This document shows positions 11,362-23,519 of a stretch of DNA of 64,000 nucleotides, piece by piece. Positions within the stretch are counted from its first letter, which is position 1, and every line of letters starts with the position of its first letter. The position numbers were made by a program, and so were the translations under genes. Origin of the DNA: Epiperipatus broadwayi (taxonomy: Eukaryota > Onychophora > Udeonychophora > Euonychophora > Peripatidae); assembly GCA_028023455.1 (NCBI GenBank), contig JAQFVV010006221.1:1120001-1184000 (forward strand), written 5' to 3'. A model generated the notes under the pieces. The model was given only the letters and a program-made list of their open reading frames with translations, made no database searches and was not told the DNA's origin.

Positions 11362-11400
11362 AAAACTGATGAATAGTTAAGTGGTTAAATAGTTATTAGA

Positions 11401-12640
11401 ACAAGATGGGAGGATTTATATATTGTAAGGATAGAGTTAAATCCCACATAAATAAATTAAGAGAAAATTAACAGCCCCCACATTTTTTTTGTTTGTGTGC
11501 ATGTGTCATAGATTTGTAGGTATTTATATATGTGATTTTACTTAGTAAATAGAAATGAAAAAAAATATGAATATAATAAAGAAATATTTAGTTGCTTTAA
11601 ACTTTATATTTTATTAAAGGATACAATGATTTCATTTTGTTAAAACAGGCTAAAATAAATTATTTAATCATTAATCTAAGATAGCTTAGTAAATAGATAG
11701 TTTGGTATGCACCCATGTATTTGAAACAAAAGATTTGAGTGTGTGAATCAGTGTCAACAATCCTACAATTTCATTAACATAGATATATATTAAAAAAAAT
11801 TGTACACATATTGGAGTTGTGCAAATATGGAGAATCCCTACATTTTTTTTTGTATACATTTTTGATTTATAAAATTGTCAAAAAGAGAGATGAGTTTGTT
11901 ATGGGAGAAGAAATTAATAAATAATTAATCTTCTACTTGAAGGAAACTTCCAGTTGAAGTTTTAGCAGTTTTGAGTTTTTTTTAAAAAAGATAAGATATA
12001 AGCAGTTTGTTTGGAATGATTTTGAGCTGATTGCTTGTAGACTTGAGCATGATGATTTATAATCTTTAGACAGCTGAGGATAAAATATTAAAATTATTAA
12101 GTGAAAATGGCTGAGTTTTAAAAAAGTTTTTTTTTAAGTTCTGGGTACTGAAAGCAGAAAGTCAGAACAAGAATCGTGGCCAAATCAGAAGGGAGTGTGG
12201 AAAATGACCTGTTTTTTATGGAAAGAAAAGGGGGAATACAAGAAAGAAAAAAATTATAGGATACAAGCTTTTCCTTATTAACATACCATTGGGAGAAAAG
12301 GGATTCAAAACAAACAAAATTGGTTAAAGTATTGCTTTTATAAAAATGACTGGAAATGTGCAGATATATGAATAATGAATTATCAGATTTAAGTTAATAA
12401 AAAATAGATATATATGCTTGTTATAAAAAGAGTTTAGAGAAGAAAGGAATTTAATTGCGGAAAGCAATAAATCATTTATTGTGATTAATAAAGACCCAAT
12501 CCTAAGACAAAACATAAGTAAAATGGCCTTATAAGAGGCAATTTAAATTAATGCTTTCAAAATAAAGATTCTGGATTAATATATTATATTCATAGCTGTA
12601 AAATAAAGAACAATGCATTGTTAGCTGTAGTTATTTTGCC
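11401..12640. other. AT-rich DNA, nothing recognised
   Basis: No coding, tRNA or terminal-repeat signal was found in this stretch. Confidence 0.5.
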
Positions 12641-12907
12641 CCAAGGTCAAAGCAACTATGATCTGGCCATTTGTCTACACACCTGTACTCGACCAATAAA
12701 ATGACAGTGTTCCCAGTTAACCAAGTAAAAAAACACATTTTGTTGTGGAGAGCCAGTTCATATTCTATGGTTTGTTAAAAAAATCATCATCATCTTTAAA
12801 AAAGGCAAGAAAGAAAGGAAAAAAAGAACAGGAGATGTGAGAAGAAATTGTATGAAATGCCCATATCCAGTTTTCACTGATCTATTATTATGCTGCCTTT
12901 CAGAGTT

Positions 12908-13137
12908 TTTTTATACTAGAGGTGCCAAGGAATCCAACAGGGTTAATTGATATCCAAGAGGTTTTCAAGAGATCCCAAGAACAGCAGAAACTTTGTCAAA
13001 TTTTTTTTATGTCATATGAAAACTATAAAAGAGAACAAGGAGAAAAGAAGAGAAAGGAAAAAGAGAGAGAACAAATGAGAAGTATAGTAAACAAGCATGA
13101 AAATAAGGAAAGAGAAGTCAATTGTCTCAGTTAAAAG
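12908..13137 (+). CDS. Candidate terminal exon, charged coiled-coil-like, unknown
   Basis: An acceptor-like GCTGCCTTTCAG precedes a frame of about 74 codons ending in TAA. The frame reads through a VPRNPTGLIDIQEVFKRS-like segment into a strongly charged stretch (EKKRKEKEREQMRS) expected to be helical or coiled-coil. Base composition and residue variety differ from the simple AT-driven frames around it. It could be the last exon of an unrelated gene, or a remnant of a transposon ORF. No family is recognised, no upstream exon was found, and no clear AATAAA lies close downstream. Confidence 0.3.
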
Positions 13138-15589
13138 ATTCTCCTCAAGAACTGAAATGGAGTGATAACATTTTAGAACTTTATTAATGATTTCTTATTT
13201 GAAAGTAATCATTTAAATCTTCTATGAATTCAAACATCATTTTTTTTGTTTTTATTTTACTTTGATATATAAACATTAAAAGTTTTTTATTATTATTATG
13301 CATAACAACATCGCAAATATAGTTTTGAGGTTATTAGATTTATTTATTTTTATATCCTTGAATATTTTTTTTGTTGCTATAAATATGCCTTTTATTTATT
13401 ATTGTTATTTGTTTGTTTACCTAGTTATTAATAGTGTAAGTAAAATACTTGAACAACCTATCCATATATATTTGTATAATTTTTTTTTACTTATTTGCTT
13501 ATTTAAGTTTGATGTAAAGTGTTTCTTTGCTCAAGGTTTAAAGAATTTTATATATATATATATTATTTGTATTTAATAAGGTGAAGAAAAAGGTGTTTTA
13601 CGTTATATATGTCAACATATGACAAAGTGTGTGTGACTGCATATCCAAACATAGATGAATTAAAATCAATTAGGATTAGGTCATACCAAATCTTAGATGC
13701 TCAATGGGTGTTACATTGTGTGAACAGATTCATAAAGCATAAAACCACTTGTGTGAAAGTGAATACACACATACCGTGTAAATGATTGTTTTATTGCATT
13801 TGACAACATATATACATAAAGCTGGGAGAAAATAATAGAGTGTTTTTTTATTGGATTGTTTCATATTAGATCAGCTTACATTAGATAAATATGAGCACAT
13901 ATATTTGAGTCTCTTATTTATTTATACATTTAATAATTCTTATTTATGTACAATATGTTTTGAGGATAAACATATGTAATTGTTATCAGGAGAGTGGTTG
14001 GTTGTAATTGGCATGGTTGGTTACAATTGTCATCAGTTTGATTTAGTGTCACAAGTTGTAGTGAACCAAGTATAGATGCCTATTTAGATGGGTGGGTATG
14101 ACTTGTGTTAGTTGATTAGGGGATATTCATTGTTTTAATTGATGATGGTACAAGGTATCAATATGAATGTTATGGTTGCAATTATCTCAGCAGTGGTTAA
14201 TTCATTATAGGCTATATAAAAGTAGTCTGACATCCATAACTGAATTGACTGTGAATATATAAATGATATGGTTTATTTGAATATTAATGGTAACAGGTGG
14301 GGGTTAAGATATGTCCTAGATCTCACTCAGATCTCTGATAAAGGGATTTACTCATATGCTATAAATTTATGAGTTTAATTGGAAAAACAACTGAGCAAAT
14401 AATTACCTAGATGATGATGATCATGTATGGCTTTTATAATAGTTGGAGGGAGTCAATATGGTGATAATTCAATATGGCATATTTGATATTGACAGTGACA
14501 CAATGAATTTTAAGAAAATGGATTATAAATTAAACATTTGAAAAGATCTAAGTAATATTTTATTAATTCTGATTAATAATTCTGTTTAATGTTACAATAA
14601 ATAGACTCATAATTATAAACTTCCACTATCTGTTTTGATTAAAGAAATTTTTAAATTAAAGCTTGTATAACATATTTTGATAAAAATCATACAAAGTTGT
14701 TTTGAAAGGATTAAGGTAAATTGAAAAACTTTTTTCAATCAAGATAAAGAAAACTTGCTCCTAATTACTTTGATTTTAAAAATTCTACCTTGATTGTAAA
14801 AAGGTTGGAAAAAGATTAGAGTTTTACATATTGTAACAATAGTAAAATTACTATGAGGATATAACTGAAGACAAGATAATGATTAATATCACAATGGTAG
14901 GTTGTTTACTCACAGGGAAATAAAGGGCTTGCTTTTATGTGTTCACCATGGATTATATTGTGTACTAGATGGTATTTGTAGGGTCTATCAAATTCTAGAA
15001 TAAATGGAGCTAATTGAATGTCAACAGTTACATGGATTATATGTTTCCTAAAGATAACAATACACCAGTCTATGGTTTTAGAAGGAATCAGTTTACCAAA
15101 AGATTACTATGCTATATGTCAACTTATATCAATATGCAAAGATGCACATACAAGGGTTCTGCATCATGTATATAAAGTACTTTAGAGATATCAACTGGTT
15201 TTAAAAACAATTTTTGACTCAATTATTCAATTAATACTAGAGTAATAAAAAAAATAATAAATGATTGTTTCCCATTTTATTTATTAAAAGTAAAATTCTT
15301 TAGTGAAAATGACAGTTAAAATCTCTCTAATTTAAAAGTAAAGGAAGTAAATAATTTTTGGTTGGATTATACATCTAAAAACAAAAGATTGATTTACAGA
15401 TGATTTTATTTTCAAATTAAAAAAGTAAATGCCAAAAATCTTTCTAGATTGGAAAATAAAACAATGCTGTAATATTTTTAAAGATGTTTATAATTAATCA
15501 AGAATAATCTAAAAAAAGGAAACACTTTTATGGACTGTCAAAAAAGGAATATATTTTAATCAGTTGGATTACATGGCACCCAGCTACAT
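13138..15589. other. AT-rich DNA, nothing recognised
   Basis: The frame at 13298-13576 is a hydrophobic Phe/Ile/Tyr string typical of translated T-rich DNA and is not annotated. The stretch 13985-14350 is slightly more complex (GGTTGGTTGTAATTGGCATGG) but could not be tied to a family. Confidence 0.5.
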
Positions 15590-15692
15590 AGTTGTGCACA
15601 TGAACTCACACACATATATATATATTGTAGTGATGAGCTACAACCTGCCACACCATCCAGTTATTTAAGACACTCTACCAATTGGAGCCTCA
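15590..15692 (-). repeat. tRNA-derived SINE remnant
   Basis: On the minus strand GGCTCCAATTGGTAGAGTGT (about 15670-15689) resembles a tRNA A box and D arm. GGTTGTAGCTCATCA (about 15629-15643) sits where a degenerate B box should be. An AT dinucleotide tail follows. The A box is good and the B box poor, so this is a decayed SINE at best. Confidence 0.4.
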
Positions 15693-18340
15693 TGACATAT
15701 TTGCTTAACCAATAAATTGCCAAGCAAATTGTCATATTAACATTTTTTTTCTTTCCAACATATACATGTGTATAAACATCTTTTTATTTCTAAAGAAGTA
15801 ATAAAAGCCATTAAATTACTAGGGAGAAACAGATAGGTATATTAACACTGGAATAAAACGTATTATATGTTAATAATTGGGGATGACTATAAAAAAAAAA
15901 AAAACTTACACATAAACTTAAAAAAAATAAATAAATAAAAACAATGACTGAATTAAAATCTAAACACATAGCAACCATTTGTGGAAATGAAATTTAAAAT
16001 ATTTATAAATTATTATTTTTATTTATAATCCCATTTATTTATATTATGTCTGTTAAACAATAGGAAATGTCAAGGTTAAAATGCTTAAAAAAACTTCACG
16101 TGACCTACAACGCAGTATTAATTGTTATAATTGTCTTCTGTATTCGAAGATCAAACATTATTATTTTTTTCTGCTTAAAAAAAAAATTTGAATACAAAAT
16201 GGATGTGAATGTTCGAATTTAAATATATAAATATTAATATTTTAAAATATTAATCAAAATGATCAAAAGCTGAAATTTTAAAGCAATCGTTTGAAGAGAA
16301 AAAAAATAATTTGAAAGTAAGAAGATTTAAATTATTTGCTAATTAGACAAAGTTTAGTTAAATTTACACATTGCAGTAATATTCAATAATTAATTGTTTT
16401 GATATATAATAATATTGTCATTAAAATCTTGAGAAGCAAATGAATCAATAAATATATATTATTTTTATATCATGATTGCTTGCTGAAAAGTTTGTACCAT
16501 GGGGTAATAATACGTCATCAATAAAGCCATGAAAGTTTAAAGATTTTACCAGCCCATTTGAGGAAACTTGAAAACCATCTTTGCTTTAAATAAAATGCCT
16601 AATCAAATCCAAGACAGGATAATTGGAGAACACTATTATTTCTTGACTCAGACAAGAAATTGCTATTTGTTGTGGGAATAGAACTTCATCTCCATTCCTA
16701 GGAATTTATTTAGCAAATGAACAATTTCTAGCAGACTCATCGAACTTTAATTAACATAATGGGATAAGAATTGTGATTTTTGTTTTATTATTTTGTCTAT
16801 TGTAAATTTTATGTATTATTTTCGTTTTTACAAATGGAAACTAATGTGTATAATTTTGGAGAAACTCTGTATGAGAGTAATAAGGGGGTAAATATTAGAT
16901 TTAAATATATATATATTTTATCATCTTTAATTACATAAAGAATAAAAAAATTACTAGTCTTGACCTCCCCATATGACTGACTTTTGACAACATATAGGAA
17001 ATTGAAAGGTAAGAAATTTTAATATCTTATAGTAAGCAACACACGATGATAAAGTTTTATTTATTTATTATTAATTAAGCTTACTTTTGTATTGCTTTTT
17101 TAAATCGATGATTTATAACCATTGATTTATCCCGACAACAAAATTTTTTGTTGTTGTTGTTATGTTTGTATACATATTTTAAATTAGCCAGCTAAAATCG
17201 AAATCACATATACATATTATAATTGTACATATTCGTTGTTGTAAATAATTAGTCAAGTACATGAACTTCTATCATTGGGTTTAGGGCAAGGGTTTTATTT
17301 TTATTATCATAATAGATATCGATATGGTGGAGATTCATCCTTGACAAAATAAATTACATGTATCAGATTTAATTGTTATTCATACTTTATATTTTTTGTT
17401 AGTCAATAAATGTTTATATAATTCGTTATTTTAATCTGGTCTCTAACTCATCATTATTTCAATATCCACCATCAGCTTTATAGTTCTTCATTATTCACAT
17501 ACCCATTATAAACATTATTATCTTATTTAGTTTTACACCTATTAATATTATTACTATGATAGAGGAAATACATATACATATTTAAGTCATTTATTATAAC
17601 TTTTAATACATATTTACTTATACTGCACATACATATTTTTTATATATCTTATGCTTAATTGATTTTTGGTAATTAATTATCATCTATATAGAGATGCAAT
17701 AACTACTATTAGTGTGATCTCCTTCCCTGATAAGAGAGCTCAAGCAATTACTCCCTGAGTTTGAATACTGTGGTATAACGTGGCTAGAAAGGGGTGAGAA
17801 TTGGATGAACTGACCCAAATTGTATCTAGGTTAATAAAAATAGGTAAAGCTAATCTATTGGAAGTAGGTACAATTATAGGTTATGTATTTCATCGCATAA
17901 TCACTTGTATCCTATCCGAAAACCCAAAGTCTGACCATAGTAAGATGCACTCTCCCTATCTCTTCTGAAAAACACCAGCCCATTACAATATATATATTTA
18001 AAGATAAATATAAACAGACAAAATTTTTAATATATATTTTCTATGTTCCTGGAATAATAATCAGGGATTAAATAATTCTGAATTTAAAATAAAATTTTAT
18101 TATGAAATGAGCATTTAAAAAGGATTGAATAAATATTAATATTGTATTATTATTATTCTAATTTTGAAATTTAAAAACAAATATGGTATTTTTGAAATTT
18201 TTTAATTAATTGGTAAATTTCTATTTATGTAGAAATCTTTTGTATATGACACTTTAGTAGAAATCTAAAAGTAGTTTTGATTAAAATTGTTTTTAATCAA
18301 GGTAAGAATTAGAAAAAAACTGTTTTCAATTAAGGTATTT
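15693..18340. other. AT-rich DNA, nothing recognised
   Basis: The segment 17700-17990 is more GC-rich and ends CCCATTACAATATATATAT, the same junction seen after other repeats (20545, 56805), so it is probably an unidentified dispersed repeat. The rest shows no gene. Confidence 0.45.
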
Positions 18341-18424
18341 TTATCACTTCAGATGACTCTTATAAAAAGGCTGATAACAACATCAGTTTAGTCTGGTTTT
18401 CAGTTTTATTGAATTCAATCTGGT

Positions 18425-18560
18425 TTAAATTTTTGAAAAGCTGTTGGCAGAATTGTCAGCAAATTAGCTGGTCCAAGTTGGCCAGCCGCAAATTTTTGTT
18501 AATAATTTTTGAAAAGCAGTTAGCAGAATAGCTAACTGCAGATCTAGCTGCAAAGGTGGC
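18425..18560 (+). repeat. Short degenerate direct repeat
   Basis: A unit starting TTTTGAAAAGC (GTTGGCAGAATTG / AGTTAGCAGAATAG) occurs twice, at about 18434 and 18508, followed by GCTAACTGC/GCAGC motifs. It is imperfect and of unknown origin. Confidence 0.4.
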
Positions 18561-19559
18561 AGCAATTAGCTAACCAGGGAGATAGATGACAGAATTATAC
18601 AGAGAACTGGCATCAAGATATAAAGATTCAAGGAAGTTGCAGTCTGGTAATTTATTATGCTTGGAGTTTTGAATTGCAAGAAGCCAGGTACACTTTTAAT
18701 GGATCAATTAGCCTGTTAAATGTATTCTAGAAGACAGTTTGCTTGTCAGAAGCCCATCAAACCCTAGACAGAAGTAAGCCCACAACATGCCAACAAATTA
18801 CCTGAATTATACCTGTCTTGATCATGGCAATCTTGGACTATACTTTCCTGATGCTAATACTTACCCATAAGCTTGCCAAGGAATTGTTAGATATCTACTG
18901 TTGTGTATATATGTAAGGAACCACAGACAAATGCATTGTGTCACCTATATATAGTGTGAGTTATTTTAAATAATTTATTTTTAAAATGACAATTTAAATA
19001 TAAAATATATAAGATATAGTGGTTTTGTTTAAAATCATTTATTGAAAAAACAAAAAGACATTTTGAAATTTATATTTTAAATTTAAAAAAACCCCATTAT
19101 AGTTAAGAATGACCTGTGATGATCATAGCTATATACAGAAATAATTATCTAAAATTTGTTTTAAAATAAAAAAACAGATTTTAAAAATCTGTTAGAAAAA
19201 AAAAAGAAAGACATTTTAAACTTAAAATCCCACTGATAATTAATCAATAAGAACAATTACCTGAAAAAGAAAAAAATGACTACTTTTTATGAAAAAGAAA
19301 ACTTTATGAAAGTGCTTATAATTAATTTATAAATTCTATAATTTTATTTATACATGTTATATGTGTGCTTTTATAAGAAAAATATCTTTTAATAATTTAT
19401 TATTGAGTCAAATTAAATATATGGTGTAAACTGTAGCATGCACATATATTTCTATGTGCATACACTTATATATTAATAGATATCTATATCACTAATATGT
19501 AACTTAAATTTTTAATCATTATTTTATGATAATTGAAATATAATCATTAAATGTACATG

Positions 19560-20545
19560 TCTGTGTGCATATATATCAATACTTGTCAAATAGAATATAT
19601 ATGTAAAATTTAATTTTTATTATTATTAAATGTCAATTCAAACATGTTCATTATACATCAAGTCACATTCCTGTGTGCTGCATGGGTTTTAAAAAACCTA
19701 ATCTATTAATCATGTAAATCATAATGTAATAACTTGAATTGTGTCTAGTAATTTTGTAAATCACAAATGTGATAATTTTTTATTGTATATTAATCAAAAT
19801 CAGGTTTGATTTATATGTAAAGCCATATTCTAAAGACATTAATATCATTTTTATATTGTTATTAATAAACTTGAATTCATTTGATAAAATTGTATTGCAT
19901 CATTATCTCTTGGTCACTATAGCAGTTATAGATTTGAGTATAATGGCTGAATATATAAATTGATTCTAGGTTGTGCTAAGATAATATTCTTTAAAGCCCA
20001 TGCCCTACATTTCATTTTAGTTTAGTCTTAGAAATGAAGTTTATAGTTGGCTTATGCATTAATGGCACTAAGTGATCAGATCATTGATGATGATCAGTAT
20101 GTTTAAAATTCTAGCATTATTGTTTAGTTTTTGATTTTTATGTATTTTTTATGGATGAGCACTTTAAGTTGGTGCATCCACATTATGTTTAAATAATTGC
20201 CCAAGCTGGCAAAGGCTCAATAGTCAGCCTGGTCTACAGTAGACCCATGTCAAATTCAGCCACAAGATGGACTGTTGATTTATACTTATACTTATTGATA
20301 ATGCTGGTTGATGTTTTAGTTAATCATAGTTATTCTAAGGGGTTAGCTGGCTGATCTCTCAATGATCTCTCTCAGAGATCTCATGTACCTTTTAATATAT
20401 AAAATTGCTTATATATTTTTACTGATATTAAACATTACTTTAATATCTATTATTTTAATATTTAATTTTAAAAATTTCATTATTTGAAATACTTTTCCAT
20501 CATCCCATGGATGACTATCCTGAATCACTCCATCCCATTACAATA
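19560..20545 (+). repeat. Dispersed repeat family R2, copy 1
   Basis: The segment aligns with 22510-23515. Shared points include TTTGTAAATCACAA.TGTGAT, AAGACATTAATAT-type spacing, CCCATGCCCTACATTTCATTTTA, GATGATGATCAG.ATGTTT, GGATGAGCACTTAAG and CAGCCTGGTCTACAGTAGAC. It ends in a CCCATTACAATATATATA junction. No coding frame is preserved. Confidence 0.6.
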
Positions 20546-20554
20546 TATATATAC

Positions 20555-21501
20555 ACCTGGCTCTCGTTTTACGCGATAGATAGGTTCCTCAGAAAACACA
20601 CGCAAATAAAATCACGCAAAAGTAGACATAACTTACCTTGAAAAAAAGGGGATATGGACTGAGATTTTTCAAAAATCACATAAAAGCAAAGCACCAATGT
20701 AAAATTACTTAAAAATTCGTGCCAAAAAAAAAGGAAATAAAATATGACTAATAAAAAATTTCAAATTTGAAAAAAATTGATACAAGACAAATTTTTTTTA
20801 ACTATAATATTTAATTTTATTCAAAACAATATATTTTTATGCATAATTTACAGTAATTTATATTTTTTATACACGTTTTAATTATTATCGCGATTTGCCG
20901 ATAAACAGGTTCGTTTGCAAATTCGTAAAAAAATCAGATTCTTTTCATGAGAAAATACAACTAGAACCAACATCACTCTCATGTTGTTAATGGTTTTCTG
21001 GTGACAACATAATTAGTAATTAATCTAACAACTAAAAATTAAATTCTTATTTTGTCATTAATTTTTTAATTTTCAATTTTAATTGTGCTCACTGCTATTA
21101 CTGATTAAAAATAAACTTGCGGGCACTAAATGATTAATAATTGATTACGTTCTTTTTTAAAAAGTAAAAACAGAATGTGATTTAAAATGCAAAATTAACA
21201 CACACAATGTTTGAACAAATTTACATTATAATCTTGTAAAATTTAATGTGTGTATACATAAAATGTGGAAATCATGATTTCAATTTCATTATTGTATAAA
21301 ATCTTACTATTATAAAGCACTGAAAATATTGAAATTATTAAGATGAAAGTCGAATTCCAATAATGTGCTATTACTTTCAGTATATGTGAAATTTATTATT
21401 TAAAGTAATAGCGCATTATCAGAGTTCAACTTTCAGTGAAACATGGAATCACGTAACTTCAAAATCGTATTAAATAAGTCCACGTAAAAAAAGACCCAGG
21501 T
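20555..21501. mobile_element. Non-autonomous DNA element M1 (947 bp MITE-like)
   Basis: The termini are inverted: ACCTGGCTCTCGTTTTACGCG at the left, and ACCTGGGTCTTTTTTTACGTG at the right read on the minus strand. Both lie in TA-rich flanks compatible with TA insertion. The interior is non-coding and carries a long subterminal hairpin at 21343-21440. A truncated left end of the same family is at 1221. Confidence 0.65.
21343..21440. repeat. Inverted repeat within M1
   Basis: The arms run from GAAAGTCGAATTCC through ATGTGCTATTACTTT and back as AAAGTAATAGCGCATTATC and GAGTTCAACTTTC. They are about 35 bp each with a few mismatches, around a roughly 28-bp loop. Confidence 0.65.
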
Positions 21502-21550
21502 ATATATATATATATATAACAAAACTGCCTAACACTATACTAGCAAAAAT

Positions 21551-21825
21551 AAAAATGCAAAACCATAAAACAATACAATACTAAATTAAATCCAAAATTT
21601 TACCAAAATCCTTACACAACCATGGTTTTATTTACTACAAATAGATCTTTTCAAGTAAAAATCCAACTAAAGGAAATAACATACATACACCAACAAACAA
21701 ACCTTCCCATAATTCATTTCAAACTCCACCTTTCTTTAATATCAAAAGAAGTCTTCATAAGATTGATAGCCTTAGAATCAAGAAGTTTTATCATCAATGT
21801 CTCCTTTATTCTTCTTTTTAACTCA
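21551..21825 (-). pseudogene. Penelope-like element 3' fragment, inverted arm
   Basis: The minus strand encodes the last residues of a Penelope-like protein, with the blocks ELKRRIKETL, IKLLDS and AINLMKTSFDIK, then a stop and a 3' non-coding part. It is the inverted copy of 22009-22283, so the two form a foldback of about 275-bp arms. Inverted and partly tandem arrangements are typical of Penelope-like elements. The fragment is too short to be functional. Confidence 0.7.
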
Positions 21826-21834
21826 TTCCATGTA

Positions 21835-22126
21835 GTTGTGGTAAATTTTATGTAGGCCAGAGGAAGTTTAGCCTTAATGAAAGGGTTAAAATTCATTTAA
21901 GTAGAGTTAAACATAGGTATCTTAACTCAGCTTTATGTATTCATGAATTGAATACAGGCCATAGAATATTGTTTGACAATGCTTCGGTTATTTTTTATAA
22001 AAAGAATAAGTTAAAAAGAAGAATAAAGTAAACTTTGGTGATAAAACTTTTTGATTCTGAGGCTATCAATCTTATGAAGACTTCTTTTGACATTAAGGGA
22101 AAGTGGAATTTGAAATGAATTATGTG
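21835..22126 (+). pseudogene. Penelope-like element GIY-YIG endonuclease C-terminus
   Basis: The + strand frame reads YVGQ, SLNERVKIHL, a spacer, then SALCIHELNTGH, ILFDNASVIFY and KLKRRIK, an in-frame stop, then IKLFDSEAINLMKTSFDIKG and a final stop. The arrangement (YVG, then a conserved Arg in NERVK, then H..ETGH) is the C-terminal GIY-YIG nuclease of Penelope-like retroelements. Their reverse transcriptase plus GIY-YIG nuclease drives insertion. The reverse transcriptase and the first part of the nuclease are missing, and the single stop marks it as a relic. It is followed by a hammerhead-like motif at 22177-22208. Confidence 0.75.
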
Positions 22127-22176
22127 AAGGTTTGTTTGTTTGCATATATATGTTATTTCCTTTAGTTTGATTTTCA

Positions 22177-22208
22177 CTTGAGAAGGTCTATTTGTAGTAG
22201 ATGAAACC
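22177..22208 (+). ncRNA. Hairpin motif downstream of Penelope ORF (hammerhead-like)
   Basis: The sequence runs CTTGAGAAG, GTCTA, a TTTG loop, TAGTAGA, then TGAAACC. Inverted partners are at 21624-21656 and, in an independent copy, at 56996-57026. Hammerhead motifs are known in the terminal repeats of Penelope-like elements. This version has TTGAGAAG in place of strict CTGANGA, so the match is partial. Confidence 0.4.
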
Positions 22209-22509
22209 ATGGTTGTGTAATGATTTTGGTAAAATTTTGGATTTAATCTCGTATTGTATTGTTTTATGGTTTTGCATTTATATATATATAAAATAAAAAG
22301 AAAAACTTTTTTATTTACCATTAGAAATAATGAATTAATTAATAACTTTCCTTCTTACTACATTTTTTATATATATTCACATGTATGTATGAATTTTATG
22401 TATATTTTCAACATGGAATTATGTATTGGGAAAATATAATGTGGTTTACAAGGTTTATTTTTTATAAACATCAAGGTATGCAGACATTTTTATGCAAACA
22501 CATATAAGT

Positions 22510-23515
22510 TAGATCAGTCATTAATTATATATTATAATAATGAATTTCATTTATAGGTTTACGACAATTCAAATATGTTCTAAAATTATCATACCACATG
22601 TTGCTTACATTTAGGTGTGCTTTATATAAAACCTATTATGAGGTATTTGTAAATCACAATATGATAGCTAATTGTATTAATAAATATCAGAATGACAAAT
22701 GTATATATAGGCATATTCTACTGATCTTAATTTTATTTGAATTTAATTGGTATTAATAAATTTATATTTCATTGTTTAAATTATTCCAATTTATTTAGAC
22801 CTAAAATGAGATAAATTATTATGTGTTGCATATTATCTCCTGTTTACAGTAAGTTATATCAGCTTTTGCTGAACTGAATTCATGCATAACAGTCCATTAT
22901 ATAAAAGGAGTTTGTTTAGTGTTATGGACATCCAGATGGTGATGATGCTGGATGGTGCAAAGGGTATATGCTTTAAAGTTCATGCATTACATCTCATTTT
23001 AATTATTTATTTAGAATTAAGTTTATAATTGACCAGTACATTAATGGTATTAAGTGGCCAGAGCATTGATGATGATCAGCATGTTTTAGTACCACAGCAT
23101 TATTTTTTCAATTGTTATATTCTTATGGATTAGCACTTAAGTTTTTACATCCAAATTATTATGTTGTAGTCTGCCTTAAATGAGCAGTGTCCTGGTCTAT
23201 AGTGGACTACTTTCAAAGACAGTCATAAGATTGACTGTTGATTCATTTTTATTTTTTGTTTCATTTATGATGATGAATAATTATAACTTTTGTGCAATGC
23301 TGGGAACTTATAATTATTTATAATTAGTCAGGTGCTGTCTCTCATGTTCATTCCTAATTTAAGTTTTTATTTGTTTATTTGGGGATGATGATGGTTTTCC
23401 ATCTCCTCATAATTCATCTCTAATGTGGTGTGATGTTACAAATGGTTACTCAATTGTGGGACATTGTAATCTCAGATTCTCTCATTTCTCCAAATTCTCC
23501 CTACTGTTACAATAT
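22510..23515 (+). repeat. Dispersed repeat family R2, copy 2
   Basis: Diverged copy of 19560-20545, with shared GTTCATGCATTACATCTCATTTTA, AAGTGGCCAGAGCATTGATG, GATTAGCACTTAAG and CCTGGTCTATAGTGGAC blocks in the same order. It ends at a TTACAATATAT junction. Non-coding. Confidence 0.6.
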
Positions 23516-23519
23516 ATCC

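Larger units (their letters stand above)
6720..11400 (+). repeat. Duplicated block, copy B (with two insertions)
   Basis: The block is collinear with copy A at 1955-4520 once two inserted segments (7531-7910 and 8799-10990) are removed. It preserves the same remnants of coding frame, including a KDNVLQARKLNEF-like stretch near 8035-8075 that is also readable in copy A near 2795-2835. The copies differ by scattered substitutions and small indels, so the duplication is old. Copy B is the empty site for the retroposon in copy A. Confidence 0.75.

Noticed and set aside
13298-13576. 92-codon hydrophobic frame that could be read as a membrane protein
   Set aside because: Phe/Ile/Tyr-rich as expected of T-rich DNA, no family resemblance, no splice or promoter context.
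21622-22321. Frames of 77 and 108 codons within the Penelope foldback
   Set aside because: Antisense shadows of the GIY-YIG coding strands and 3' non-coding arms.
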